A stretch of 64,000 nt of DNA from Azospirillum sp. RU38E (lineage in GTDB: Bacteria; Pseudomonadota; Alphaproteobacteria; Azospirillales; Azospirillaceae). This document shows, one piece after another, positions 37,327-46,183 of the stretch. Within the stretch, counting starts at the first letter, position 1; each line of letters begins with the position of its first letter. A program made the position numbers and the translations under genes. Where the stretch lies: contig NZ_FZOI01000003.1 of NCBI RefSeq assembly GCF_900188385.1, positions 186,001 through 250,000 of the forward strand, in the 5' to 3' direction. Below the pieces are notes generated by a model. The model made no database searches and was not told the DNA's origin. It was given only the letters and a program-made list of their open reading frames with translations.

Positions 37327-37853
37327 AACGGTCCACCCTTCTGCTGACCGGGGCGCTGGTGCTGTCGGTCTCCATCAATCTGGGGGTGGCCGGCCTGTGG
37401 GCGGGCCATTGGCTGCGCGGCGAACCAGAAGGCCCCGTCGACCGGGTGCTGGGCGCCGTGCCGCCCCCCATCCATGAGCGTATCCGCGAGGCCATGCGCT
37501 CCTCCCCCCGCACGCCGGAAGTGAAGGAGCGGATGGAGGCGATGCGCGCCGCCCGTCGCGCCGTCAATGACGCTTTGCGCGCACGTCCCTTCGATGTCAC
37601 AGCCGCCGAGCAGGCTTTTGCCACATTCCGCGAAGAGACTAGCCGCGCGCAGGAAAAGTTCCATCAGTCCCTGATTGAAACCATGGCGCAGGCCCAGGCC
37701 GACGGCACGCTGCCCCCACCGCCGACAAAGGGCGGGCGGGATGGCAGACCGGACGGCCGGCCCGATGGCCCCCCCGGCCCGCCCCCGCCGGGCGGGCCGG
37801 GGGGCGCTGCGCCGCCGCCTCATGCTCCCCCTCCCCCGCCACCGGGTGAATAG
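37323..37853 (+). CDS. Periplasmic heavy-metal sensor-like protein
   Basis: 176 residues. An N-terminal membrane anchor (STLLLTGALVLSVSINLGVA) precedes a periplasmic helical hairpin with two long charged helices (ERMEAMRAARRAVNDALRAR and FATFREETSRAQEKFHQSLI), the CnrX/ZraP/Spy type, and a very Pro/Gly-rich C-terminus. Such proteins sense metal or envelope stress and control an ECF sigma factor through an anti-sigma factor. The start overlaps the anti-sigma candidate's stop by four bases. Confidence 0.7.
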   Translation: MKRSTLLLTGALVLSVSINLGVAGLWAGHWLRGEPEGPVDRVLGAVPPPIHERIREAMRSSPRTPEVKERMEAMRAARRAVNDALRARPFDVTAAEQAFATFREETSRAQEKFHQSLIETMAQAQADGTLPPPPTKGGRDGRPDGRPDGPPGPPPPGGPGGAAPPPHAPPPPPPGE

Positions 37854-37903
37854 CCCGGTTCCGTGGGACCGGGCCAGGGCGTTCCCCACCGGAGGATCGT
37901 TCC

Positions 37904-39247
37904 ATGGTGATGACTGGTCCCGCATCGGCCGCGCTGGCGGCCCATGCCACTGCCCGGTTCGGTTATGGTGCCGCACCGGGTGACCTTGCCCAAATCAGCC
38001 GCGACCCGCGCGGCTGGGTGGAAACCCAACTGGGTGGTTTGCCCCCCGGCCTGCCGGCCGGCTTTATCGATCATCCCGGCAGTGCCCCCCGCCTGATGGA
38101 GCTGCTGGCCGTGCGCAAGCTGGGCCAGAGCGAGGAGGCGATGGCCCGCCGCAAGGCCTTGCAGGAGGCCTATCGCAGCGATGCCGCCACCCGCACCCGG
38201 GTGGCCGCCAGCAGCGACCGGCCGCTGATTGAACGGCTGACCCAGTTCTGGTCCAACCATTTCACCGTTTCCACCCAGCGGGGCGAGGTGGCCCCCCTGG
38301 CCGTGGCCTTTGAAAATGAAGCGATCCGGCCCTATGTGCTGGGCCAGTTCGAAGAAATGGCCAGGGCCGCCATTCTGCATCCGGCCATGCTGGTCTATCT
38401 GGACAATGCCCAATCCATCGGCCCCAACAGCAAGGCCGGGCAGAAGCGCAAGCGCGGCCTGAATGAGAATCTGGGCCGGGAGGCGCTGGAGCTGCACACG
38501 CTGGGGGTGCATGGTGGCTACGATCAGGATGATGTACGGGCGCTGGCCCTGATCCTGACCGGCTGGACCATCGACCGGCAGGATGGTGACGGCACCGCCT
38601 TCTTCAATCCCAACACGCATGAGCCGGGGCCGAAGACCCTGCTGGGCCGCACCTTCCCGGAGGAAGGGGCGGCGGAGGCACCGGCCGCCATCACCATGAT
38701 GGCCAACCACAAGGGCACGGCCAAGCATGTGGCGGTAAAGCTGGCCCGGCATTTCATCGCCGATGATCCACCAGCCTCTGCCGTCAATGCCCTGGAACGA
38801 AAATTCAGGGAGACGGGCGGCGATCTGGGGGCGGTGACGGCCACGCTGGTGGGGCTGGATGCCGCCTGGGAGGAACCGCTGGCCAAGCTGCGCAGCCCCA
38901 ATGATTTTCTGACCGCCGCCCTGCGCGCCACCCAGCTGCCGCTGGATGAGAAGCAGGTGGTCAATGCCCTGAACCTGCTGGGCCAGATGCCCTTTGCCGC
39001 GCCTTCCCCCGCCGGCTGGCCGGACCGGGCCGCCGACTGGGCCGGGCCGGATGCCGTGGTGCGCCGGGTGGACTGGTCGCTGGCCCTGGGGCAGCGGGCC
39101 GGCGGGCGGGTGGATGCCCGCCTGCTGCTGGCCGATACGCTGGGCGATCTGGCCGATGCCGAACTGGTGCAGATGGTGGCCCGCGCCCCTTCCCCCGCCG
39201 AGGCTTTGGCCCTGGCTCTTTCGTCCCCCGCCTTTCAACGGAGGTAA
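37904..39247 (+). CDS. DUF1800 family protein
   Basis: 447 residues. Family features are ARFGYGAAPGDL at the N-terminus, LTQFWSNHFTVSTQRG, NENLGREALELHTLGV, and ILTGWTIDR. GGAGG precedes the ATG. DUF1800 proteins are nearly always paired with DUF1501 proteins, as here; the function is not established, but export and metal-related roles have been suggested for the pair. No obvious signal peptide is visible in this copy. Confidence 0.85.
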   Translation: MVMTGPASAALAAHATARFGYGAAPGDLAQISRDPRGWVETQLGGLPPGLPAGFIDHPGSAPRLMELLAVRKLGQSEEAMARRKALQEAYRSDAATRTRVAASSDRPLIERLTQFWSNHFTVSTQRGEVAPLAVAFENEAIRPYVLGQFEEMARAAILHPAMLVYLDNAQSIGPNSKAGQKRKRGLNENLGREALELHTLGVHGGYDQDDVRALALILTGWTIDRQDGDGTAFFNPNTHEPGPKTLLGRTFPEEGAAEAPAAITMMANHKGTAKHVAVKLARHFIADDPPASAVNALERKFRETGGDLGAVTATLVGLDAAWEEPLAKLRSPNDFLTAALRATQLPLDEKQVVNALNLLGQMPFAAPSPAGWPDRAADWAGPDAVVRRVDWSLALGQRAGGRVDARLLLADTLGDLADAELVQMVARAPSPAEALALALSSPAFQRR

Positions 39248-39249
39248 GG

Positions 39250-40440
39250 ATGCATCGCCGTCATTTCCTGGGGGCCGGCATGGCTGCCGGCCTGCTGGCC
39301 GCCAGCCCGCTGAAGGTGGCCTTCGCCGATGCCGCCACCGACAAGCGGCTGGTGCTGATCGTGCTGCGCGGGGCCATGGACGGGCTGGGGGCCATCGCCC
39401 CCTATGCCGACCCGGATTATCGCAGCATTCGGGGTGAGTTGGCCTTGGCCGAGCCGGGCCAGCCCGACGGGCTGCTGGACCTGGACGGGTATTTCGGCCT
39501 GCACCCGGCCCTGGCGCCCATCCATGGCTGGTGGGCGGAAAAGCAGTTGTTGGCCGTCCATGCCATCGCCACGCCCTACCGGGAACGCAGTCATTTCGAT
39601 GCACAGGACCTGCTGGAAAGCGGTGGGGCCAAACCGACGGGGCAGAAGACCGGCTGGCTGAACCGGGCGCTGGATCAGGTGCATGGTCATGGCACGGGCT
39701 TAGGTCTGGCCCTGGGCCAGGGCGTGCCGCTGGTAATGCGCGGTGCGGTACCCGTGGCCAGTTGGGCACCGTCGCCCCTGCCGGAACCGACCACCGACTT
39801 CCTCAACCGGGTGATGGATATCTATCAGAAGGACAAGGTGCTGGGCCCGGCTTTGTCGTCCGGCCTGGGCATTGCCGACATGGCACAGATGGCCAGCGGC
39901 GTGCCGGCCGGCCAGCCAAAGCCCAAGGACCGGCAATTAATGGCCACCACCGCCGGCCGGATGCTGGCCGATCCCGCCGGCCCCCGCGTGGCAGTGATGG
40001 ATATGCAGGGCTGGGACACCCATGTCGGCCAGGGCTCCATCAAAGGCCGGCTGCCCAACGCGCTGACCGATCTGGCGGAGGTAATGGGCCTGCTGCGTGA
40101 AGGTCTGGGCGAGGCATGGAGCAAGAGCGTCATCGCCGTGGTGACGGAATTCGGCCGCACCGTGCGCCCCAACGGCACCGGCGGTACCGATCATGGCACG
40201 GCCGGCGTGGCCCTGCTGGCCGGTGGCGCCATTGAAGGCGGGCGGATGCTGGGCAAATGGCCGGGCCTGCGGGACGACAAGCTCTATGAAGGCCGCGACC
40301 TTGCCCCCACCACCGACATGCGCGCCCTGCTGAAAGCCGTGCTGAAGGACCATCTGGGCGTCTCCACCCGCGCGCTGGATGCCCATGTCTTCCCCGATGG
40401 CAAGAATGTCCGCCCGCTGGCAGACGTGATCCGGACGTGA
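39250..40440 (+). CDS. DUF1501 family protein, Tat-exported
   Basis: 396 residues, in the alkaline-phosphatase-like superfamily. The N-terminus HRRHFLGAGMAAGLLAASP has a twin-arginine signal. Later segments VLIVLRGAMDGLGAIAPYAD and VVTEFGRTVRPNGTGGTDHG contain the family's conserved Asp and His residues. GGAGG precedes the ATG, 2 bases after DUF1800, so the pair is cotranscribed. A strong stem-loop follows. Confidence 0.85.
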   Translation: MHRRHFLGAGMAAGLLAASPLKVAFADAATDKRLVLIVLRGAMDGLGAIAPYADPDYRSIRGELALAEPGQPDGLLDLDGYFGLHPALAPIHGWWAEKQLLAVHAIATPYRERSHFDAQDLLESGGAKPTGQKTGWLNRALDQVHGHGTGLGLALGQGVPLVMRGAVPVASWAPSPLPEPTTDFLNRVMDIYQKDKVLGPALSSGLGIADMAQMASGVPAGQPKPKDRQLMATTAGRMLADPAGPRVAVMDMQGWDTHVGQGSIKGRLPNALTDLAEVMGLLREGLGEAWSKSVIAVVTEFGRTVRPNGTGGTDHGTAGVALLAGGAIEGGRMLGKWPGLRDDKLYEGRDLAPTTDMRALLKAVLKDHLGVSTRALDAHVFPDGKNVRPLADVIRT

Positions 40441-40450
40441 CAGACGGTCT

Positions 40451-40488
40451 AGGGCCAGGTGCGTTTAACCGAAAACGCACCCGGCCCT
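40451..40488. repeat. Strong stem-loop after DUF1501 gene
   Basis: AGGGCC-A-GGTGCGTTT pairs with AAACGCACC-C-GGCCCT, a 15-bp stem with a single mismatch and six-base loop, but no T-run after it. It may end transcription or be a dispersed repeat; a shorter CTAGGGCC start recurs after the 5-oxoprolinase gene near 25004. Confidence 0.55.
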
Positions 40489-40586
40489 AAGTCCTTGTTC
40501 AGCGAGCGGATTCACGCCCAAAGCGATTCCGCTTTTCCGCGATCCGCTCTATGATCGGTTTCCCGTTTCGTCCTGGAACCGATCCG

Positions 40587-41714
40587 ATGACCAGCACCCC
40601 GCCCGGCCCCGATGATGTCAGCCGCTGGACCGATGTTTACTTCCAGCGTACCCGCGCGATCGTGGAGAAATTCGGCGACCAGCGCGTGACCTATGCCGTG
40701 TTCATGCGCCGGCCGGTGGTGTTCGCCCCCCGGCTGGCGCTGGACTGGCTGCGGCAGACGGCCGCCGCGCGCGGCTTCACGCCGGAGATTCAGCAGAATT
40801 ACGCAGAAGGCAAATGGGTGGGGGCCGGTGAACCGATGCTCTGGATCACCGGCCCGTTCAGCCAGATGGCAGAACTGGAAACCCTGTTCCTGATGAAGCT
40901 GGGCCCCGCCTGTGTCGCCGCCTATAACGCCTATATGATGTGCGCCGGCCTGCCCAAGGCGGCCTTCCTGGCCATGGATGCCCGCCATTGCGCCGGGACG
41001 GAGATGGCGGAGATCATGGCCTATGCGGCGTCGGTCGGGTCTGCCCGGGCCCGGCGGCGCGACGGGGCGGTGGGATTTGTCGGCAATGCCACCGACGCCA
41101 CCGCCCATTATTTCGGCCGCGACCAGGGGCTGGGCACCATGCCCCATGCCCTGATCGGCTATGCCGGGTCCACCGTGCGCGCGGCGGAGATGTATCACGA
41201 GACCTTCCCCGGACAGGCGATGACCGTACTGGTGGATTATTTCGGGCGCGAAGTGAGCGACAGCCTGGAAGTGTGCCGCCGCTTCCCCGATCTGGCTGCC
41301 AGCGGCGATCTGGCCCTGCGGCTGGACACGCCGGGCGGGCGCTTTGTCGAAGGGCTGGACCCGCCCACCAGCTATGCCGTGTTGGACCGCCACGCGCCGG
41401 ACAGCATCAGGGGCTATCGGGATGAAAGCGAGCAACGCCACCTGATCGGCGCCGGCGTCTCCGCCGCCGCCATCCACTGGATGCGGGAAAAGCTGGATCA
41501 GGCCGGATTCCCCAAGGTGAAGATCGTGGCCAGCAGCGGCTTTTCCCCGGAAAAATGCCGCGTCATGGCCGACGCCCTGGCCCCGATCGACATTATCGGC
41601 ACCGGCAGCTATCTGCCCGACAAATGGTCGGAAACCTACGCCACCGCCGATATCGTGGAATATAACGGGGTGAAACGGGTGAAGGTGGGACGGGAGTTCT
41701 TGCTGCGGCGGTGA
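40587..41714 (+). CDS. pncB: Nicotinate phosphoribosyltransferase
   Basis: 375 residues; converts nicotinate plus PRPP to nicotinate mononucleotide in NAD salvage. The start at 40587 (MTSTPPGPDDVSRWTDVYF) gives the usual N-terminus with the substrate-channel residue in TDVYFQRT. Later segments EPMLWITGPFSQMAELETLF and FVGNATDATAHYF fit the family. The C-terminal half holds the PRPP-binding barrel (KIVASSGFSPEKC, IDIIGTGSYL). The closest version in memory is the form of Rhodospirillales; class assignment is by eye. Confidence 0.85.
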   Translation: MTSTPPGPDDVSRWTDVYFQRTRAIVEKFGDQRVTYAVFMRRPVVFAPRLALDWLRQTAAARGFTPEIQQNYAEGKWVGAGEPMLWITGPFSQMAELETLFLMKLGPACVAAYNAYMMCAGLPKAAFLAMDARHCAGTEMAEIMAYAASVGSARARRRDGAVGFVGNATDATAHYFGRDQGLGTMPHALIGYAGSTVRAAEMYHETFPGQAMTVLVDYFGREVSDSLEVCRRFPDLAASGDLALRLDTPGGRFVEGLDPPTSYAVLDRHAPDSIRGYRDESEQRHLIGAGVSAAAIHWMREKLDQAGFPKVKIVASSGFSPEKCRVMADALAPIDIIGTGSYLPDKWSETYATADIVEYNGVKRVKVGREFLLRR

Positions 41715-41784
41715 GGGGGGGGGATTTTGGCGATAGCTCGTCCGCGCCGCTTCCAAACGTTACTCCGTTGCGCATCCTTGCCTT

Positions 41785-41868
41785 CCCCGCGAAAGCGGGG
41801 AACCAGGGGCCAGAGGAAATAAGCGTCTGTTCGTCCCCGTGGCCCCTGGACCCCCGCTTTCGCGGGGG
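41785..41868. repeat. REP-like double palindrome
   Basis: CCCCGCGAAAGCGGGG (41785-41800) and CCCCCGCTTTCGCGGGGG (41851-41868) are each hairpins, and with the flanking CCAGGGGCC / GGCCCCTGG they also pair with each other over about 25 bp. The form is that of REP/BIME or RAYT-mobilised elements, common as many copies in alphaproteobacterial genomes. Confidence 0.65.
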
Positions 41869-41920
41869 AGGCAACAGAGCGTTGGATAATTATTCCTCCA
41901 CCGCCTCCCCCCCAAAAAAC

Positions 41921-41960
41921 AAAAAAGGGCGGCACCCGCACGGATGCCGCCCTTTTTCTT
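41921..41960. terminator. Bidirectional terminator between pncB and ptsN
   Basis: GGGCGGCA/TGCCGCCC stem with an A-run before and TTTTTCTTT after, so it works on both strands for the convergent genes. Confidence 0.85.
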
Positions 41961-41979
41961 TCAACAACCGTAACCCGGC

Positions 41980-42495
41980 TTACGCCGCGTTGCTATGTTC
42001 CGTCTGGACCAGCACCGCGTAAAGCGCATCACCGGATTCGGCCCCGCGCAACTTGTCGCAGAGAACCTGATCCCGCAGCAGGCGTGACACGCGGGCCAGC
42101 GCCTTAAGATGGTCCGCCCCCGCCCCTTCCGGGGCCAGCAGCAGACAGATCAGGTCCACCGGCTGTTCGTCGATGGCTTCAAAATCGACCGGCTTTTCCA
42201 ACCGGGCGAAAATCGCCATCACGCCGGACAGGCCGGGCAACTTGCCGTGTGGGATACCGATGCCACGGCCCACGCCTGTGGTGCCCAGCCGCTCCCGTTC
42301 CACCAGCACGTCGAAAATGGCGCGTTCATGCTGGCCGGTCAGTTCGGCCGCCTTCTTCGCCAGTTCCTGCAAAGCCTGCTTTTTGGAGCCAGCCTTCAGG
42401 TTCGGGAGGATCGCCTCCGGCTTCAATAGATCATTCATCGCTGCCGGAAACGTCTGTTGCGGGGAAGGGGAATGGGAACGCAAGGAAACAGACAT
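41980..42495 (-). CDS. ptsN: Nitrogen-PTS EIIA protein PtsN
   Basis: 171 residues. Phosphocarrier of the PTS-Ntr system linking nitrogen and potassium status to regulation. Phospho-acceptor His in GIGIPHGKLPGL, with the EIIA core LKAGSKKQALQELAKKAAEL and ICLLLAPEGAGADHLKALAR. A later start (MNDLLKPEAI, 42438) would give a length closer to the usual ~154 residues; the ATG at 42495 has an upstream AAGGTGA. Part of the rpoN-hpf-ptsN cluster. Confidence 0.92.
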   Translation of the reverse strand: MSVSLRSHSPSPQQTFPAAMNDLLKPEAILPNLKAGSKKQALQELAKKAAELTGQHERAIFDVLVERERLGTTGVGRGIGIPHGKLPGLSGVMAIFARLEKPVDFEAIDEQPVDLICLLLAPEGAGADHLKALARVSRLLRDQVLCDKLRGAESGDALYAVLVQTEHSNAA

Positions 42496-42510
42496 GGGGT
42501 ACAGATCACC

Positions 42511-43131
42511 TTATTGCTTCACGGGTCCGGGGGTGCCAGCGGGATCGACCCAGCCGACATTGCCATCCGGACGGCGGTAGATCATGTTCAGACCGCCGTG
42601 TGCCCGATTACGGAACATCAAAGCGGGCAAATCCGCAAGGTCCATCCGCATCACCGCTTCGCTGACGGTCAGCATTTCGATGGCTGTTTCCATCTCCGCG
42701 ACAACGACCGGCTGATGTCCGTTGACTTCGGCGGTGCTTTCCGCCTCCTCCTCAAAAACCTCTGGATCGGCCCCATCAGCCTCCAGAATGTATTTACGCG
42801 CGGACGTTACTGGCAACTGGGCCAGCGTCTGGCGCTCATGATGATCCTTCAACCGGCGCTTGTAACGACGCAGGCGCTTGGCCACCTTGTCCGCCGCCTC
42901 CTCAAAGGCCGGGTAGGGCTCATTCGCCTGGGCATTGGATTGCAACAGGATGCCACGCCCGACATGAACCTGAATATCCGCTTTGTACAGATTCGCATCC
43001 TTGGACAGGATGACCGTCGCCTCCATAGGGTTGCCGAAATATTTGCCCACCAAGTTTGCTAGCTGATCCTTCACGTGGGTCCGCAGAGCATCGCCCACAT
43101 CCAGTTGCTTGCCTTTGACGGTGACTTGCAT
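42511..43131 (-). CDS. hpf: Ribosome hibernation-promoting factor, long form
   Basis: 206 residues. N-terminal S30AE domain (about 1-105) followed by an acidic linker (EVFEEEAESTAEVNG) and the C-terminal dimerisation domain (LADLPALMFRNRAHGGLNMI). Long HPF joins 70S ribosomes into inactive 100S dimers in stationary phase. It lies between rpoN and ptsN, 15 bases before ptsN; the conserved linkage to rpoN is standard in proteobacteria. Confidence 0.93.
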   Translation of the reverse strand: MQVTVKGKQLDVGDALRTHVKDQLANLVGKYFGNPMEATVILSKDANLYKADIQVHVGRGILLQSNAQANEPYPAFEEAADKVAKRLRRYKRRLKDHHERQTLAQLPVTSARKYILEADGADPEVFEEEAESTAEVNGHQPVVVAEMETAIEMLTVSEAVMRMDLADLPALMFRNRAHGGLNMIYRRPDGNVGWVDPAGTPGPVKQ

Positions 43132-43249
43132 ATTCGACCTGTTCTTTCAGGGCGCGTAAACCGTTTTCGGGGAACCACCATCCGGGACTGGCATCCAGAA
43201 CCGGGAGAAATCCAACGGACGGGTCTTCCTCGAACGGTCAGCGCAGGGT

Positions 43250-44779
43250 CTACAACCCAAGGGCCTTCTCCCGACGGCGCTGGACTGAAGAGGGGATCTT
43301 CATACCCTCACGATACTTGGCAACGGTCCGACGTGCAATGTCGATCCCATCAGCGCGGAGAATTTCGACAATTTTATCGTCGGAAAGCGTGTCATCCGCC
43401 TTCTCCGCATCGATCAGAGCCTTGATGCGGAAGCGCACCGCCTCTGCGGAATGCGCGGCCTGACCGTCCGCCCCCTGGATGGCGGAGGTGAAGAAATATT
43501 TCAGTTCAAACACGCCGCGCGGGCTGGACAAGAACTTGTTGGTGGTCACGCGGCTGACCGTGCTTTCATGCATTCCGATGGCTTCGGCGATGTCGCGCAG
43601 AATCAGCGGCTTCATGAATTGCAGCCCATGCAGGAAGAAAGCGTCCTGTTGCCGCACAATCTCCGTCGCCACCTTCAGGATGGTAGTGGCACGCTGATGC
43701 AGGCTTTTCACCAGCCAGCTGGCCGACTGAAACTGTTCGGCGATATATTCCTTTTCCTGTTTGTTGCGGGCGCCGGCCAGCACGCGGCTGTGATAGCGCT
43801 GGTTGACCAGCACGCGCGGCAGCGTGTCCGTATTCAGCTCCACCAGCCAGCCGCCGCCGGGGGCCGCTCGCATCAGGATATCCGGCACCACCGTCTGTAC
43901 CGGCTCAAAATCAAAGGAAAGCGCCGGCTTGGGGTTCAGCGCCTTGATCTCCGCCACCATGTCGGAGAGGTCTTCGGCATCGCAGCCGCACACTTTCAGC
44001 AATTGCTGAAGATTGCGGGCGGCCAGCAGCGGCAGATGGTCCAGCAGCGCCTGCATACAGGGGTCCAGCCGGTTCTTTTCCCGCAGCTGGAGTGCCAGAC
44101 ATTCGGAGAGCGTGCGGGCGAAAATGCCGGCCGGATCGCAGCGCTGCAGCCGGGCCAGCACGGCCTCCACCCGGGCCAGTTCGCAGCCCAGCGTGCTGGC
44201 AATTTCCGCCAGATCGGCGACCAGATATCCAGTTTCGTCCAGATGATCCATCAGGGCATAGGCGACCAGACGGTCCATCGGGTCGGGCAGATCCATCTTG
44301 ATCTGCTCTTCCAGATGGTCGCGCAGCTTCGGCCGCTCGGTCAGGGTCGCCTCAAACCCGCTCTCATCATCCTCAAACCCGCCGCTGCGCGACGACCAGT
44401 CGCCGAACTGTTCGCCCGATCCCAGCCCCGCACCATCCAGATCGGCAACAGAACTGTTGGTGTAGACATTCTCGAAATCCGTATCCAGCGGGGCATCACT
44501 GTCCGATGCCATGCGGTCGCTGGTGGCCAATTCCACTGTGTCGGCCACCCGTCCTTCCGGCATGGGGGCCGGCGCCTCTTCCCTGTCCACACCGTCGGGG
44601 GCGGCATCGGTCCATTCGCCTTCCGCCCGTTCCAGCAGGGGATTCTGCTCCAGTTCCTTATCGACGAAATCGGCCAGTTCCATATTGGAGAGCTGCAGCA
44701 GCTTGATGGCCTGCTGAAGCTGCGGCGTCATCACCAACGACTGGGACTGTCGAATATCAAGCCGCTGTTGGAGCGCCAT
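43250..44779 (-). CDS. rpoN: RNA polymerase sigma-54 factor RpoN
   Basis: 509 residues. Region I (SQSLVMTPQLQQAIKLLQLS, Gln/Leu-rich) contacts the activators, an acidic region II follows (about 55-150), then the core-binding and HTH domains, and the RpoN box ARRTVAKYREGM near the C-terminus reads the -24 element. It directs nitrogen-assimilation and other enhancer-dependent genes. Downstream are hpf and ptsN. Confidence 0.96.
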   Translation of the reverse strand: MALQQRLDIRQSQSLVMTPQLQQAIKLLQLSNMELADFVDKELEQNPLLERAEGEWTDAAPDGVDREEAPAPMPEGRVADTVELATSDRMASDSDAPLDTDFENVYTNSSVADLDGAGLGSGEQFGDWSSRSGGFEDDESGFEATLTERPKLRDHLEEQIKMDLPDPMDRLVAYALMDHLDETGYLVADLAEIASTLGCELARVEAVLARLQRCDPAGIFARTLSECLALQLREKNRLDPCMQALLDHLPLLAARNLQQLLKVCGCDAEDLSDMVAEIKALNPKPALSFDFEPVQTVVPDILMRAAPGGGWLVELNTDTLPRVLVNQRYHSRVLAGARNKQEKEYIAEQFQSASWLVKSLHQRATTILKVATEIVRQQDAFFLHGLQFMKPLILRDIAEAIGMHESTVSRVTTNKFLSSPRGVFELKYFFTSAIQGADGQAAHSAEAVRFRIKALIDAEKADDTLSDDKIVEILRADGIDIARRTVAKYREGMKIPSSVQRRREKALGL

Positions 44780-44912
44780 TTCGCAGTAAACACCAATGCT
44801 GAGGGAGGGGGCCCGCCCGACACGACAATACGTCCAGGCCGGCAGCCGATGAAACTACCGACAACAGTACGAATGTCGGCAGCATATCGCAACAGCTACC
44901 GCCAAAAGGGGA

Positions 44913-44960
44913 ATATCATTGCGCTAAAGGCGTGCCGTTCTGCCCGAACGGCAATGATAT
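44913..44960 (-). terminator. Nested palindromes after nrsF
   Basis: Outer arms ATATCATTGC (44913-44922) and GCAATGATAT (44951-44960) enclose TGCCGTTC/GAACGGCA (44933-44940, 44946-44953); the inner and outer right arms share GCA. It begins 3 bases after the nrsF stop and is followed on the minus strand by TCCCCTTTTGG, so a terminator for the buf/sigF operon is likely. Confidence 0.5.
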
Positions 44961-44962
44961 GG

Positions 44963-45604
44963 TCAACCACGCTTCCAGCGGAAAACCGCGCGTCCCAGCG
45001 GGGCCAGCAGCGGTCCGGCGGCCAGAATCGCCAGGATTTGCACCAGCATCAGCAAGGGTGCCTCAAACCCGTCATGGATCAGCCGTTCGCCGAACAGGGC
45101 CAGGCTGCCCCCTGCCACCAGCAGCAGCCCCATCATCCGCACCGGTGCGATGGGTGCCGCGCGGCGCATGTCCCAGGCCAGCAGGCAGGCGCTGCCGATG
45201 CTGATCACCGGGAAACAATAGGGGCAGAAGATTTCCGAAAAATCGGTCACGGCCATCGCTTCCCCCATCGGGCCCAGGCTGGCCCAGATGGCGGACACCC
45301 AGAATCCCAGAATCGGCAGCCAGACCAGCTTGCCCCACCATTCCCGCCCCGGCACGCTGAAGGTGATGCCGGCATAGGCCGCCGCCAGCGCCGTGCCCAA
45401 GGCCAAGCCCTGCTGCGCCAGCCAGAGCGGTTGGCGGATCACCGCCGCAAGATCGGGCCGCACCCCCTCGATCCCCACCATCAAAAGCACCAGCGGCAGG
45501 CACAGGCACAGCCAGCGCAACAGGCGCCAGCGCGGGTGGGGCAAGCGGCGCACACCATCGTCACGGGCGGCCAACTGGTCGATCAGGCGGGCGGTATCAG
45601 TCAT
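44963..45604 (-). CDS. nrsF: NrsF-type (DUF1109) membrane anti-sigma factor
   Basis: 213 residues, about six transmembrane helices, after a cytoplasmic N-terminus (MTDTARLIDQLAARDDGVRR). A membrane-face segment contains paired cysteines (EIFCPYCFPVISIGSACLLAW); in Caulobacter NrsF cysteines are needed for heavy-metal response, and metal exposure releases SigF. The start at 45604 overlaps the sigF stop by eight bases, so sigma and anti-sigma are made together. Confidence 0.85.
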   Translation of the reverse strand: MTDTARLIDQLAARDDGVRRLPHPRWRLLRWLCLCLPLVLLMVGIEGVRPDLAAVIRQPLWLAQQGLALGTALAAAYAGITFSVPGREWWGKLVWLPILGFWVSAIWASLGPMGEAMAVTDFSEIFCPYCFPVISIGSACLLAWDMRRAAPIAPVRMMGLLLVAGGSLALFGERLIHDGFEAPLLMLVQILAILAAGPLLAPLGRAVFRWKRG

Positions 45605-46145
45605 GGTCATTCTCCCGGCCCAGCATCTGGCGCAGGCTGGCAATGCCGCGATGCACCGCCACCTTCAAGGCCCCGACACTGATGCCGCTTTCGGCCGAGG
45701 CGTCGCGCAGGCTCATCCCCCGTATTTTCAGCATGTCCAGGGCGGCGCGCTGCCGATCCGGCAATTGCGCCAGCAAGGGGGCAAGCTCCCGTCCTTCCCC
45801 CTCCTCGACGGCGGGTTGCGGCACGTTTTCCAGCAACTCCGGATCATGGCCCTGGGCCTCCACATCGCGGCGGCGATAGGTGCGGCGCAGGGCATCGGAC
45901 AGGCGGTTGCGGGCAATCGCCTGCAGCCAGGGCAGCACCGGCCGCCCTGGCTGATAGGTGGCGCGGGCCTGGTGCAGGCTCAACAGGCAATCCTGCACGA
46001 AATCATCAAGATCGGCGGCGCTGGCCAGCTTGGCCCGGCCCATGCGGCGCAGCAGCGGCAGCACCGCATTCAGGAAGGCGGCATAGGCACGCCGGTCCCC
46101 CTCCTGCGCCGCCACCAGCAGGGCGGCCAGTTCGCCTTCCTCCAT
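45597..46145 (-). CDS. sigF: SigF-type ECF sigma factor
   Basis: 182 residues from the ATG at 46145, which has GGGAGG in front; a longer reading through upstream genes is a shadow. Region 2 (LVAAQEGDRRAYAAFLNAVL, ADLDDFVQDCLLSLHQARAT, RPVLPWLQAIARNRLSDALR) and region 4 (QLPDRQRAALDMLKIRGMSL, SGISVGALKVAVHRGIASLR) are clear. In Caulobacter SigF is released from NrsF by heavy metals and drives the gig genes. Here it is in the same operon as its likely targets. Confidence 0.87.
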   Translation of the reverse strand: MEEGELAALLVAAQEGDRRAYAAFLNAVLPLLRRMGRAKLASAADLDDFVQDCLLSLHQARATYQPGRPVLPWLQAIARNRLSDALRRTYRRRDVEAQGHDPELLENVPQPAVEEGEGRELAPLLAQLPDRQRAALDMLKIRGMSLRDASAESGISVGALKVAVHRGIASLRQMLGRENDHD

Positions 46146-46183
46146 CGCCTCCCGGCTGACGCTTGACGCGCGCAAGGGCGGGG

